Part shown: in pieces, positions 15,558 through 24,090 of the stretch
How positions within the stretch are numbered: the first letter of the stretch is position 1
Layout of the letters: each line of letters opens with the position of its first letter
Assembly (NCBI GenBank): GCA_910588095.1
Contig: CAJUQH010000016.1
Span: forward strand, 1-49,436
Length of the DNA: 49,436 nt
Direction of reading: 5' to 3'
DNA from: an uncultured Eggerthellaceae bacterium
Lineage (GTDB): Bacteria; Actinomycetota; Coriobacteriia; Coriobacteriales; Eggerthellaceae
Made by a program: the position numbers and the translations under genes
The notes under the pieces: model-generated
Databases searched by the model: none
What the model was told of the DNA's origin: nothing
Seen by the model: only the letters and a program-made list of their open reading frames with translations

Positions 15558-16961
15558 ATGGCAGATTCAGCTAAGCCTGCCCGCGCGTCCTGGTCGGGCA
15601 AGTGGGCGTTCATCCTGGCGGCGGCCGCCTCGGCCGTGGGCCTGGGCAACATGTGGCGCTTCCCGTACCTGGCGGCCAAGTACGGCGGCGGCGCGTTCCT
15701 GCTCGTCTACATCGTGCTGGTGGTGACGTTCGGCTTCGCGCTCATGATGGCCGAGTCGGCCCTGGGCCGCAAGACGGGCCAGAGCGCCATCGGCGCGTTC
15801 AGCGCGTTCGGCAAGAAGTTCGCCATCATCGGCATACTGGCCAGCGCCGTGCCGTTCATCATCACGCCCTACTACGCGCTCATCGGCGGCTGGGTGACCA
15901 AGTACATGGCCTCCTACCTGGTGCAGCCGGCGTCCGAGATCGCCGACGGCGCGTTCTTCGGTGGCTTCATCCTGCAGAACGCCGAGAGCTACGTGTGGAT
16001 GCTCCTGTTCATCGCGGCGGTGGTGCTCATCGTGGCCTTCGGCGTGAAGCGCGGCATCGAGCGCGTGAACAAGGTGCTCATGCCGGCGCTCATCGTCATG
16101 TCGCTGGCCATATCGCTGTTCGCGCTCACGCTGCCCGGCGCGCTGGACGGCCTGGCGTACTACCTGGTGCCCGACTTCAGCAAGTTCTCCGCCGAGTTGG
16201 TGGTGGCGGCCATGGGGCAGATGTTCTTCAGCCTGTCGCTGGCCATGGGCATCATGATCACCTACGGCTCCTACTTCCAGAAGGACCAGGACCTCGAGCA
16301 TTCCGTGCGCCGCATCGAGCTGTTCGACACCGGCATCGCCATCCTGGCCGGCCTCATGATCATCCCGGCGGCCGTGGCCGTGTCGGGCAGCGCCGAGGAG
16401 GTGGCCACCCATGCGGGCCCGGGCCTCATGTTCGGCGTGCTGCCCCAGGTGTTCACCGGGTTCGGCTTCGCGGCCAACGCGATGGGCTTCCTGTTCTTCG
16501 CGCTCGTGTTCTTCGCAGCGCTGACCAGCTGCATCTCGTTGTTCGAGACGCTGGTCTCCATCGTGGACGACGCGACGAAGAAGGGCCGCACCTTCGCCAT
16601 CATGGTGTGCGCGACGTTCGTGGTGGTCATGGGCATCATCGTGAACCTGGGCTACAACGAGCTGCTGTCGGTGGACCTCATGTACAGCCTGTTCGGCATC
16701 GGCGAGGCGGGCAACGCGCAGCTGCTCGACTTCTTCGACTTCCTGTCCAACACCATCATGATGCCGCTCGTGGCGCTGCTCACCTGCATCTTCGTCGGCT
16801 GGATCATCAAGCCCAAGACGCTCATCGCCGAGGTGAAGCAGTCGAGCAAGTTCAGCGGCGAGAAGCTGTTCGTGGTGATGATCAAGTACATCGCGCCGGT
16901 GTTCGTGGTGGTCATCCTGGTGGCTTACGTCATGAACACGGCAGGCATCATCGCGCTGTAG
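15558..16961 (+). CDS. Sodium-dependent transporter of the neurotransmitter:sodium symporter (NSS/SNF) family
   Basis: 467 residues with about 12 transmembrane helices and the LeuT-type fold. The family signature of helix 1 is clear: ASAVGLGNMWRFPYLAAKYG followed by GGAFLLVY, which forms the sodium and substrate site. GFALMMAESALGRKTGQSAI (helix 2) and SLFETLVSIVDD (after helix 8) also fit. Bacterial members import amino acids, often Trp, Tyr, Leu or related compounds, driven by sodium; the substrate cannot be assigned here. The ATG at 15558 has GAGAGGGG six bases upstream, which is why the longer frame beginning at 15471 is rejected. A rho-independent terminator follows. It sits in the plasma membrane and appears monocistronic. 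Confidence 0.93.
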   Translation: MADSAKPARASWSGKWAFILAAAASAVGLGNMWRFPYLAAKYGGGAFLLVYIVLVVTFGFALMMAESALGRKTGQSAIGAFSAFGKKFAIIGILASAVPFIITPYYALIGGWVTKYMASYLVQPASEIADGAFFGGFILQNAESYVWMLLFIAAVVLIVAFGVKRGIERVNKVLMPALIVMSLAISLFALTLPGALDGLAYYLVPDFSKFSAELVVAAMGQMFFSLSLAMGIMITYGSYFQKDQDLEHSVRRIELFDTGIAILAGLMIIPAAVAVSGSAEEVATHAGPGLMFGVLPQVFTGFGFAANAMGFLFFALVFFAALTSCISLFETLVSIVDDATKKGRTFAIMVCATFVVVMGIIVNLGYNELLSVDLMYSLFGIGEAGNAQLLDFFDFLSNTIMMPLVALLTCIFVGWIIKPKTLIAEVKQSSKFSGEKLFVVMIKYIAPVFVVVILVAYVMNTAGIIAL

Positions 16962-16995
16962 GCCAGCGCGCCGAAGCCGGCGGATGCTGCTCGGA

Positions 16996-17025
16996 GCGAC
17001 GGTCCTTTCGGGGGCCGTCGCTTTT
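16996..17025 (+). terminator. Rho-independent terminator of the symporter gene
   Basis: GCGACGGTCC (16996-17005) pairs with the region 17012-17021 (one G-T pair), followed by TTTT. The U-tract abuts the extended -10 promoter of ychF. Confidence 0.85.
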
Positions 17026-17033
17026 GCTATCAT
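17025..17033 (+). promoter_or_regulatory. Extended -10 promoter of ychF
   Basis: TGC-TATCAT directly after, and sharing a T with, the terminator U-tract. The leader is about 30 bases. Confidence 0.65.
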
Positions 17034-17069
17034 TGAGCCTGCGTTTATCGAGAAAGCAGAGGAAGCCCC

Positions 17070-18134
17070 ATGTCCCTTTCCATCGGAATCGTCGGGTTGC
17101 CCAACGTGGGCAAGTCCACGCTGTTCACGGCCCTCACCAACCAGGGCGGCCTGGCGGCCAACTACCCCTTCGCCACCATCGAGCCCAACGTGGGCATGGT
17201 GCCGGTGCCCGACGCGCGCCTCGATGCGCTGGCGGCCATCGACCATCCCGCCAAGATAGTGCCCGCCACGGTGGAGTTCGTCGACATCGCCGGCTTGGTG
17301 GCCGGGGCGAGCCAGGGCGAGGGGCTGGGCAACCAGTTCTTGGCGAACATCCGCGAGACCGACGCCATCGCCGAGGTGGTGCGCTTCTTCGGCGACCCCG
17401 ACGTGGTGCACGTAGCCGGCAAGGTCGACCCGGCCAGCGACGTGGACACCATCAAGACCGAGCTCATATTGGCCGATATCGCCACCTTGGAGAAGGCGCT
17501 GCCGCGGCTCGAGAAGGAAGCCAAGCGCGACAAGGCGGGCGCCAAGAAGCTCGAGGCGGCGCAGAAGGCGCTCGCGGGGCTGAACGAGGGCCATCGCGTG
17601 CGCACGCTGGGCCTCGACGAGGAAGAGCAGGCGGCGCTGTACGACCTGCACCTGCTCACCTGCAAGCCCATGCTCTACATAGCCAATGTCGACGAGGACC
17701 AGGTGTCGGCCGACCTGCCCGAGATAGACGGCTGCAAGCCGGTGCCCATATCGGCGAAGGTGGAGGCCGACCTGGCCGAGCTCGACGCGGCCGAGGCGGC
17801 GGAGTACCTGGAGGCCATGGGGCTCGACGAGAGCGGCCTGGCGCGGCTCGTGCGCGAGGCGTACCACCTGCTGGGGCTCCAGAGCTACTTCACCAGCGGC
17901 GAGACCGAGACGCGCGCCTGGACCATCCCCATCGGGGCGAAGGCGCCCCAGGCCGCGGGCGTCATCCACACCGACTTCGAGCGCGGCTTCATCAAGGCCG
18001 AGACGGCCAGCTACGAGGACTACGTGGCCCTCGGCGGCGAGAAGGGCTGCCGCGATGCCGGCAAGCTGCGCCAGGAGGGCAAGGAATACGTGGTGCAGGA
18101 TGGTGACGTGCTGCACTTCAAGTTCAACGTCTAA
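17070..18134 (+). CDS. ychF: Redox-regulated ATPase YchF (Obg-related)
   Basis: 354 residues, typical length 360. It is a universally conserved P-loop protein of the Obg/HflX superclass that hydrolyses ATP rather than GTP and binds ribosomes and the proteasome-like machinery in other organisms. The G1 motif GLPNVGKST lies at residues 8-16, G3 DIAGL near 71, and NVDED at the G4 position, which lacks the Asp of NKxD as is normal for YchF. A coiled-coil hairpin lies around residues 145-180 (KALPRLEKEAKRDKAGAKK). The C-terminal TGS domain (from about 265) includes RAWTIPIGAKAPQAAGVIHT and ends in YVVQDGDVLHFKFNV. The Shine-Dalgarno AGAGGAAG is seven bases before the ATG. Confidence 0.97.
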   Translation: MSLSIGIVGLPNVGKSTLFTALTNQGGLAANYPFATIEPNVGMVPVPDARLDALAAIDHPAKIVPATVEFVDIAGLVAGASQGEGLGNQFLANIRETDAIAEVVRFFGDPDVVHVAGKVDPASDVDTIKTELILADIATLEKALPRLEKEAKRDKAGAKKLEAAQKALAGLNEGHRVRTLGLDEEEQAALYDLHLLTCKPMLYIANVDEDQVSADLPEIDGCKPVPISAKVEADLAELDAAEAAEYLEAMGLDESGLARLVREAYHLLGLQSYFTSGETETRAWTIPIGAKAPQAAGVIHTDFERGFIKAETASYEDYVALGGEKGCRDAGKLRQEGKEYVVQDGDVLHFKFNV

Positions 18135-18150
18135 CGGCCCTGGTGAGCTC

Positions 18151-18579
18151 ATGCCCGATCTGTTCTCGCTTCGTCCGGCCGTAGAGGCCGACCGGCCATA
18201 CCTGAATTCCTACACCTATGCCGAGGGCATGGACTACCTGCCCTCGCTTGATGGCGTGACCGTGGCCGCCAACGCCGACGACGAGCCGGTGGGGTTCATA
18301 CGCATCGTGCTGGACAGCCAGGGCGTCGCCCATGTGAACCCCGTGGTGACCCATGGCCTCTGGCGCGGGTACGGCGTGGGGAAGGCCCTGATGGAGCAAG
18401 CGCAGCAGGAGCATGGCGAGCTGCGGCTCGTGTCGCGCGGCTCGTCCAAGCCCTTCTACGACGCGCTCGGGTTCGAGTGCTGCGGGTGGGACCTCATCGA
18501 GAAGGGCGTCTCGGAGGACTGCGACGGCTGCGAGATGCGCGACGAGTGCCAGCCGCAGCCCATGAGGAAGGTCGTGTAG
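18151..18579 (+). CDS. GNAT-family N-acetyltransferase with C-terminal cysteine cluster
   Basis: 142 residues. The acetyl-CoA binding motif A is readable as NPVVTHGLWRGYGVGKALME (R-G-Y-G-V-G-K), and the motif B region as SKPFYDALGFE. The last 25 residues hold four further cysteines in a CDGCEMRDEC arrangement, outside the GNAT fold, which could bind a metal or be redox-active. This tail is uncommon in plain GNAT proteins. The substrate is not predictable. The ATG at 18151 starts 17 bases after ychF, with GGTGAG as a weak Shine-Dalgarno, so it is probably co-transcribed with ychF. The reading frame extends into ychF, but that part is a frame shadow. It is convergent with the ABC operon. Confidence 0.8.
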   Translation: MPDLFSLRPAVEADRPYLNSYTYAEGMDYLPSLDGVTVAANADDEPVGFIRIVLDSQGVAHVNPVVTHGLWRGYGVGKALMEQAQQEHGELRLVSRGSSKPFYDALGFECCGWDLIEKGVSEDCDGCEMRDECQPQPMRKVV

Positions 18580-18666
18580 CCGGCTCGGGACGGCGGACGG
18601 GCTGCTCGTTGACGGGTGGCGTTGGCTTCCTCGCACACCTGCCGACTTCCGCTGCGCAAGGCCGCC

Positions 18667-19293
18667 CTACGGCAGCTCCACCACTCGCGTGGCGATGCGC
18701 GCGGCAAGGGCGGGGGAGTGCGTCGTCAGCACGATGCCCAGGTCGCGCTGCTCGGCTTCGGCCAGCATCTCGTGCCAGAGCTGCGCCTGGGTGAGCGCGT
18801 CGAGCATGGTGGTGGCTTCGTCGGCTACCAGGTAGCGCGGTTTGGCTGCCAGCGCCCGCACGATGCAGAAGCGCTGCAGCTCGCCGCCCGACAGCTCGCG
18901 CGGGTAGCGCGAGAGCCATTCCTGCCTGATGCCGAAGCGGCAGCGCAGCTCGTCGAGGGCTGCGTCCGCTGCCGTGCCGGGCGCCGCCTTGCCGCCCACC
19001 GCTTCTGCGAGCGAGGCGCCCATGGTCATGCGCGGGTCGAGCATGAGCTCGGGATGCTGGCCTATCATCTGCGCCGGGCACGGGCCACGGCGGGGCAAGA
19101 GCGCGCCGTCGGCGAGCACCTGCCCGGCTTGCGGCTGCTCGTAGCCGGCCAGCAGCCGGCAGAGCGTCGTCTTGCCGCCGCCCGAGGGCGCCGCGACTGC
19201 CACGCGTTCGCCGGGCTCCACCGCCAGCGAGAAGCCGTGCAGCACCGGCTCCTTGCCGGGGTAGCCGAAGGTCACGTCGCGCGCCTCTAGCAT
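18667..19293 (-). CDS. ABC transporter ATP-binding protein, peptide/nickel class (second ATPase)
   Basis: 208 residues, short for the family (about 260), lacking the C-terminal oligopeptide-binding extension. Walker A is APSGGGKTT, the Q-loop lies in AQMIGQHPELMLDPRMTM, the signature is LSGGELQRF, Walker B YLVADEAT and the H-loop TTHS. It resembles NikE/DppF-type subunits. Its start overlaps the end of the preceding ATPase gene by seven bases, so translation is coupled. It is the last gene of the five-gene minus-strand operon. With the partner ATPase it would power import through the two permeases. Confidence 0.9.
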   Translation of the reverse strand: MLEARDVTFGYPGKEPVLHGFSLAVEPGERVAVAAPSGGGKTTLCRLLAGYEQPQAGQVLADGALLPRRGPCPAQMIGQHPELMLDPRMTMGASLAEAVGGKAAPGTAADAALDELRCRFGIRQEWLSRYPRELSGGELQRFCIVRALAAKPRYLVADEATTMLDALTQAQLWHEMLAEAEQRDLGIVLTTHSPALAARIATRVVELP

Positions 19294-20216
19294 GATGCCG
19301 CCTCCCTCGCCTCGAAGCCGTGCTCGGGCAGCGCGTGCCAGAGCGCCCGCGCATAGGGGGTCTGCAGCAGCTCGGGGCTGGCGAAGCTGGCGACAGCCGT
19401 CTCCTCCACCACGGTGCCGTCGCGGAACACCGCCACGCGGTCTGCCACGCGCAAGGCCAGCTCTATGTCATGGGTTATGAGCATGACGCCGCCGCCCTCG
19501 TCGGCGAAGGCGCGCAAGTCGGAAAGGGCGCTCACGGCCAGTTCGAGGTCGAGCCCCACGGTGGGCTCGTCGGCTATGACCAGCTGCGGGCTGCCCATGA
19601 GGGCGCAGCAGAGCAGCACGCGCCGGGCCATGCCGCCCGAGAGCTCATGGGGGTACAGCTGCGCCGTTTCGGGGCCGAGCCCATAGCGCTCGAACAGCGC
19701 TTCCTGGCGGGCCTTCCGCGTGGTGCGCTCCTGGAAGGAGGCTGCGCCCTGAACCTGGCGGCCCACCCGCATGAGCGGGTCGAGGGCGGCCACGCTCTGG
19801 GGGACGAGCGCGATGGACCGCCCGCGCAGCGCCGCCAGGCTCTCGGCCGTCTGCTCGGTGCCGTCGAACCAGATGCGCCCGGCCACGGTGGCATGGGGGT
19901 CGAACAGCCCCAGCAGGCAGTCGGCCAGCATGCTCTTGCCCGCGCCGGATGCGCCCACCACGGCCACTACTTCGCCGGCGTGCACGGCCAGGCTCAAGCG
20001 GTCGAGCACGGGCGCCTGGCGCCGCCCAGCGGCGAAGAAGCGGCCGCCCGCGTCGTCGTAGCGCATGAAGGACACGCACAGGTCCTCCACTTGCAGCAGG
20101 TGGTGGTCGCCTACGTGCCGCGACGTGGCGGCGTGGTTGTGGTGGTGATGGTGCTCGCCGCTGCGATGGGCGGTGCCCTCGTGCGCCGGGCGGGTCTTCT
20201 GCATGCTCTCAGCCAT
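19287..20216 (-). CDS. ABC transporter ATP-binding protein with His-rich N-terminus, peptide/nickel class (first ATPase)
   Basis: 309 residues. The N-terminal 45 residues precede the ABC domain and include GEHHHHHNHAATSRHVGDHH, a strong metal-binding sequence. The ABC domain then reads LLQVEDLCVSF, Walker A VVGASGAGKSM, Q-loop ALVPQSVAALDPLMRVG, signature LSGGMARRV, Walker B LVIADEPTVGLD and H-loop ITHDIELAL. This order matches NikD/DppD-type subunits. The His tail suggests the system handles nickel or another transition metal, but such tails can also be simple metal buffers. It starts nine bases after the stop of the second permease gene. The C-terminus is short and lacks the long peptide-transporter extension. 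Confidence 0.92.
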   Translation of the reverse strand: MAESMQKTRPAHEGTAHRSGEHHHHHNHAATSRHVGDHHLLQVEDLCVSFMRYDDAGGRFFAAGRRQAPVLDRLSLAVHAGEVVAVVGASGAGKSMLADCLLGLFDPHATVAGRIWFDGTEQTAESLAALRGRSIALVPQSVAALDPLMRVGRQVQGAASFQERTTRKARQEALFERYGLGPETAQLYPHELSGGMARRVLLCCALMGSPQLVIADEPTVGLDLELAVSALSDLRAFADEGGGVMLITHDIELALRVADRVAVFRDGTVVEETAVASFASPELLQTPYARALWHALPEHGFEAREAASC

Positions 20217-20225
20217 GGCTGCCTC

Positions 20226-21167
20226 TCAGTCCTGGGCTCGCGCCGGGTCGACCAGCCGTCGCAGCCCCGTGCCCACCACGTCGAACAGCATCACCATGGC
20301 CACCAGCGCAAGCCCGGGGAACACGGCCAGCCACCAGAGGCCGGCCGACAGGTACGCCATGGACTCGCTCAGTATGATGCCGATGGCCGGCGCCTCGGGC
20401 GAGAGCCCGAACCCCAGGAACGTCACGGCGGCCTCGTGCAGGATGGCGTGAGGGAACAGCAGCACCAGCCCGACGGCGAACTGCGGCAGCAGGTGCGGCA
20501 GCATGTGGCGGCGCAGCACCGCCCATGGCCCGGCGCCCAGCTTGCGGGCCGCGGCCACGTAAGGCGCCTCGCGCACTTGCAGTATCTCGGCGCGCATGAC
20601 GCGGGCCAGGCTCGGCCAGTGGGTCAGCGCGATGCCCACCGCCACGCCCCAGAACCCCTTGCCCAAGGCGAAGGATATGAGCAGCAGCAACACGATATGG
20701 GGGATGCCCATCATGAGGTCGGTCAGCAGGCTCACCACGTAGTCGGCCCGCTTGCCGCCCAACGCCGCCGCAGCGCCCAGCGCCACGGCCACCACCGACG
20801 ATGCCGCCGCGGCCAGCAGCCCCACCAGCAGGCTCGTGGAAAGCCCGGCCAGCGTGCGGGCCAGCATGTCGCGCCCGAGCCAGTCGGTGCCGAAGGGGTG
20901 GGCGGCTGAGGGTGGCAGGCTCTTAGCGGCGAAGTCGGCCGTGCTGGCAGCTGGCCCGAGGGCAAGCCCTGCGCCTATCACCGCGGCCAGCAGCGCTGCG
21001 GCGCCCAGCACGGCAGCCAGCGTGCGCTTGCGGCTGCCGAGGCGCCCCAGGCGCGGGGTGGCCAGCACGGGGGCGCCTTCCGCGCCATGGCTGCCAGCCG
21101 CGTGCCCGCCGGCTCCGTGCGCACCGTCAGCGCCTGCGACGGCCCCTCCTGCCATGGGCTCAGCCAT
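20226..21167 (-). CDS. ABC transporter permease, peptide/nickel class (NikC/DppC-like)
   Basis: 313 residues. After an N-terminal Gly/Ala/His-rich tail (HGAGGHAAGSHGAEGAP) there are about six transmembrane helices. The domain shows FGTDWLGRDMLARTLAGLST, characteristic of DppC/NikC permeases, and the cytoplasmic coupling loop AARKLGAGPWAVLRRHMLPH (EAA motif). It forms the channel with the other permease. Its start overlaps the end of the preceding permease gene by eight bases and has GGAGG upstream. The His-containing tail is a second hint at metal transport in this operon. The transmembrane part is otherwise unremarkable. Confidence 0.93.
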   Translation of the reverse strand: MAEPMAGGAVAGADGAHGAGGHAAGSHGAEGAPVLATPRLGRLGSRKRTLAAVLGAAALLAAVIGAGLALGPAASTADFAAKSLPPSAAHPFGTDWLGRDMLARTLAGLSTSLLVGLLAAAASSVVAVALGAAAALGGKRADYVVSLLTDLMMGIPHIVLLLLISFALGKGFWGVAVGIALTHWPSLARVMRAEILQVREAPYVAAARKLGAGPWAVLRRHMLPHLLPQFAVGLVLLFPHAILHEAAVTFLGFGLSPEAPAIGIILSESMAYLSAGLWWLAVFPGLALVAMVMLFDVVGTGLRRLVDPARAQD

Positions 21168-22197
21168 GCCGCGCCTCCTTCCGCGCGCCTCGCACGCTGC
21201 CCACGCTTGCCTTCCGCACGCTGCGCGCGTTCGCCCGCATGCGCGGGTCGATGGCTCCGTAGAGCAGGTTCGCCACCAGGTTGCCGCCGAACACGAGTGC
21301 CGCCGAGCACAGCGCGATGCCCGCCAGCAGCGCCACGTCGCCGCCGAGCCCCGCCGTGACGGCTGCTTGGCCCAGCCCCGGGTAGCTGAACACTTCCTCC
21401 ACCAGCACCGAGCCGCCGAATATCTCGGCTATCTGGGCGAACTGCAACGTGGTGAAGGGCAGCGCCACGTTGCGCAGCACGTGGCGGCGCACGATGGCTG
21501 CCTCGGATTCGCCACGCGCCCGGGCAAAGCGCACGTAGCTGCTGGCCATGACGTCCACCGTCTTGGCGCGGGTGTGCAGCGCGATGTTGGCCACGCCCAC
21601 CAGCGAGAGCGTCAGAGCGGGCAGCGCCATGTGGCGTAGCGCGTCGGCGAAGGTGACGTCGGCGGAAAGCGTGCCGATGGGTGCCGAGAACCCGATGGGG
21701 AACCATCCCAGCCCCACGCCGAGCACCACCAGCAGCACGAGCCCCACCCAGAACGTGGGCATCGAGGCCAGCACGAAGCAGTAGCCGCGCACGAGCCGGT
21801 CGGCCCACGACCCCTGACGCACCCCGGCCAGCACGCCCAGCGCGAACCCCAGCACGCCGCTGACCGCCCAGGCCACGGCCATGAGCGCCAGGGTGTTGGC
21901 CGCGCGCGAGGCTATGACGTCGGCCACGGGCGCGTTGTAGCGCAGGCTCATGCCCAGGTCGCCTTGGAGCAGCGCCCCGGCCCAGTTGAGGTAGCGCTCG
22001 AGCGGCGGCGTGCCTGCGCCCCAGTAGCTGGCCAGGGCCGCGCGCTTCTCCTCGCTCATGCCCAGCAGCGCCGCCTGGCCCACGTTGGCCTGCAAGGGGT
22101 CGATGGGCGCAGCCGACACCAGGGCGAATGTCGCCATGCTCACCAGCACCATGAGCAGGGCGAAGCGGCCGATCTGTCGCAGGGCGAACCGCAGCAT
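21160..22197 (-). CDS. ABC transporter permease, peptide/nickel class (NikB/DppB-like)
   Basis: 345 residues, about six transmembrane helices. It starts MLRFALRQIGRFALLMVLVS, as is typical for DppB/NikB. The periplasmic-side loop contains YWGAGTPPLERYLNWAGALL and GDLGMSLRYNAPV. The EAA coupling motif is ARARGESEAAIVRRHVLRNV. A basic tail (MRANARSVRKASVGSVRGARKEARHG) ends the protein. Only three bases separate it from the stop codon of the binding-protein gene. It pairs with the downstream permease to form the membrane pore. Confidence 0.94.
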   Translation of the reverse strand: MLRFALRQIGRFALLMVLVSMATFALVSAAPIDPLQANVGQAALLGMSEEKRAALASYWGAGTPPLERYLNWAGALLQGDLGMSLRYNAPVADVIASRAANTLALMAVAWAVSGVLGFALGVLAGVRQGSWADRLVRGYCFVLASMPTFWVGLVLLVVLGVGLGWFPIGFSAPIGTLSADVTFADALRHMALPALTLSLVGVANIALHTRAKTVDVMASSYVRFARARGESEAAIVRRHVLRNVALPFTTLQFAQIAEIFGGSVLVEEVFSYPGLGQAAVTAGLGGDVALLAGIALCSAALVFGGNLVANLLYGAIDPRMRANARSVRKASVGSVRGARKEARHG

Positions 22198-22200
22198 GGG

Positions 22201-23862
22201 CTAGGCCCAGCTCCAGCGGTCGATGTTGTTCACCAGCGACCAGCCGTGCCCGTGGGGGTGCGGCTTCTGCTCGGCCACCTTCAGGCCGTCGCGCTCGAAG
22301 TACAGGTGGTCGACGTTCGCCAGCCACACCCAAGTGGCCGCCCCTTCGGGCGCCACGCCGGTGCCGGTGGCGGCGTCCCATTGGGCGGCCTGGTAGTGGG
22401 GGAACGACTCGTCCACCGTGGGCGCGGCCTGGGCTGCCTCCAGCTGGGCGTCCACCTCGGGGCTGCTGTAGCTCGCGTAGTTGCCCCAGCCTTCGGAGTA
22501 GGTGAGCTCGTACAGCTCCACGGGGCTGTTGGAGCCCCAGCCCCACAGCACCGGGTCGGCGTACTGGCGTGCGTAGATGTCGTCCCAGCCGGCGCCCTTC
22601 ACGGTCACCTCGATGCCCAGGGCGCGGCACTGCTCGGCGAAGTCGTAGGCCAGCGCCTGGCGCGTGGAGTCGCCCGCGGCGTACCACAGGTCGAAGGCGC
22701 AGCGCGTGCCCGCGGGCGTCGCATCGTCGCCGCCTTCCTTCACGCGTATGCCGTCATCGCCCGGCGCCCACCCGGCCTCGTCGAGCAGCTGGGTGGCGTA
22801 AGCGGTGTCGGTCGCCACCTTCATGGCCTCGCTCGCCCAGGGCATGCCGTCGGCCACCGAGTAGGCGGCCGTGCCGTAGCCGTCCAGCACATGGGCGATC
22901 ATCGCCTCGCGGTCGATGCCGTAGCTCAGCGCGCGCCGCACGGCCAGGTCGCAGGTCACGTCGTTGCCGGTGGCGTACGCCATGTCGCCGTCGACCATCT
23001 TGTCAGGCGCGCTCGAAGGCACGCTCGGCAGCGATATCCCGCGCGAGTCGACGCTCTTGCAGCTCAGCAGGCTGTAGCCCGCGGGCACGTTGCCCGCCAA
23101 CGGCGCCGACGTGTAGGCCACGTCCACGCTGCCCGCGCTGGCGGCTGCCAAGCTGGCGTCTTCTTCCATGAACACCACCACCACGCGCTCCATGAGCGGC
23201 TTCTCGCCGTAGTAGTCGGGGTTCGCGCGCAGGATGACCTGCTCGCCGCGCTTCCATTCCTCCAGCATGTAGCGGCCGCTGCCGATGGGATGCTCGCCGT
23301 AGCCGGGCCCGTAGGCGTGCTCGGGCACGATGCCTACCACGGCCAGCGTGTACAGCAGCGCGTTGTTCGGCCGCGCCATATGCAGCACGCAGGTGGTAGC
23401 ATCGGTGGCCTCGGCACGCTCGACCATGGAAAGGTCGGCCTGCGAGCCTTCGCCATCGATGATGCCGTTGATGGTGAAGGCCACGTCAGCTGCGGTCAGC
23501 GGCTCGCCGTCGGTGAAGAGCACGTCGTCGCGGATGCGGAAGGTCCAGGCCATGCCGTCGTCGCTGCATTCGTAGCTGGTGGCGAGGTCGTTCTGGAAGG
23601 CGAGCTCGTTGTCGGTGGTGATGAGCGTCGACTGGATGAGCGGCTCGTGCACGTGCTCGCCGGCGCCCCAGCCCGTCAGCGGGTCGAAGCCGGCCGCCGG
23701 CTCGGAGGAGGGGGTCATCGACACCGTGACGGTGGAGGCGTCGGCCGGGGATTGGCTGCTGGCGTCGCTGCCGCCAGCGCAGCCGGCCAAGGCGCAAGCC
23801 AAGAAGGCGCAGAGCGCCGCCGCTGTTGCTCTGCGGGCAAGGGCTTGGGGAAGGGAAGTCAA
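22201..23862 (-). CDS. ABC transporter substrate-binding lipoprotein, family 5 (peptide/nickel)
   Basis: 553 residues from the TTG at 23862, chosen because AGAGGAG lies just upstream and a normal lipoprotein signal follows (hydrophobic core AAALCAFLACALAGC, lipobox LAGC, cysteine lipidated). An ATG further upstream at 23910 would give 569 residues and a poor signal. The mature part is a family 5 extracellular solute-binding protein: DGMAWTFRIRDDVLFTDGEP, FTINGIIDG and ILRANPDYYGEKP are characteristic. The C-terminus has KPHPHGHGWSLVNNIDRW, a histidine-rich motif also seen in relatives annotated for nickel or peptides. Together with the His-rich tails of two partner subunits this favours a metal or metal-chelate substrate, but peptides remain possible. 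First gene of the operon; a short inverted repeat lies upstream. Confidence 0.9.
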   Translation of the reverse strand: MTSLPQALARRATAAALCAFLACALAGCAGGSDASSQSPADASTVTVSMTPSSEPAAGFDPLTGWGAGEHVHEPLIQSTLITTDNELAFQNDLATSYECSDDGMAWTFRIRDDVLFTDGEPLTAADVAFTINGIIDGEGSQADLSMVERAEATDATTCVLHMARPNNALLYTLAVVGIVPEHAYGPGYGEHPIGSGRYMLEEWKRGEQVILRANPDYYGEKPLMERVVVVFMEEDASLAAASAGSVDVAYTSAPLAGNVPAGYSLLSCKSVDSRGISLPSVPSSAPDKMVDGDMAYATGNDVTCDLAVRRALSYGIDREAMIAHVLDGYGTAAYSVADGMPWASEAMKVATDTAYATQLLDEAGWAPGDDGIRVKEGGDDATPAGTRCAFDLWYAAGDSTRQALAYDFAEQCRALGIEVTVKGAGWDDIYARQYADPVLWGWGSNSPVELYELTYSEGWGNYASYSSPEVDAQLEAAQAAPTVDESFPHYQAAQWDAATGTGVAPEGAATWVWLANVDHLYFERDGLKVAEQKPHPHGHGWSLVNNIDRWSWA

Positions 23863-23898
23863 AAGGGCTCCTCTCTCGTCGGTATTACGAATAGCAAA

Positions 23899-23913
23899 AT
23901 CGTAACACACGAT
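23899..23913. promoter_or_regulatory. Short inverted repeat upstream of the ABC operon, possible operator
   Basis: ATCGT-N5-ACGAT, 37 bases before the TTG start of the lipoprotein gene, inside an AT-rich patch that also contains TGC-TATTCG on the minus strand as a possible extended -10. It is not a NikR site (GTATGA-N16-TCATAC). Function is inferred from position only. Confidence 0.3.
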
Positions 23914-24055
23914 AGCGAGGAGGTTCGCGCAGTCTGCCGAACGGCTGGGAAGAAGGCGCGCGCCGGCCTTGGCTTCAGGCTGCGCTGCGCGCGGCCCTAG
24001 GCCCTGCGTAAGGGAGCGATAGGGAAAGCCCCGCGGACATTCTGCGCACAGTGGG

Positions 24056-24085
24056 TTGCGCAGCAGGGGAGCGCTTTGCTACACT
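24056..24085 (+). promoter_or_regulatory. Probable promoter of the large surface-protein gene
   Basis: TTGCGC (24056-24061) and TACACT (24080-24085) with an 18-bp spacer, the -10 preceded by TGC. It predicts a start near 24092, so that the transcript would begin with the nested inverted repeats and have a leader of about 260 bases. Confidence 0.5.
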
Positions 24086-24090
24086 CCGGG

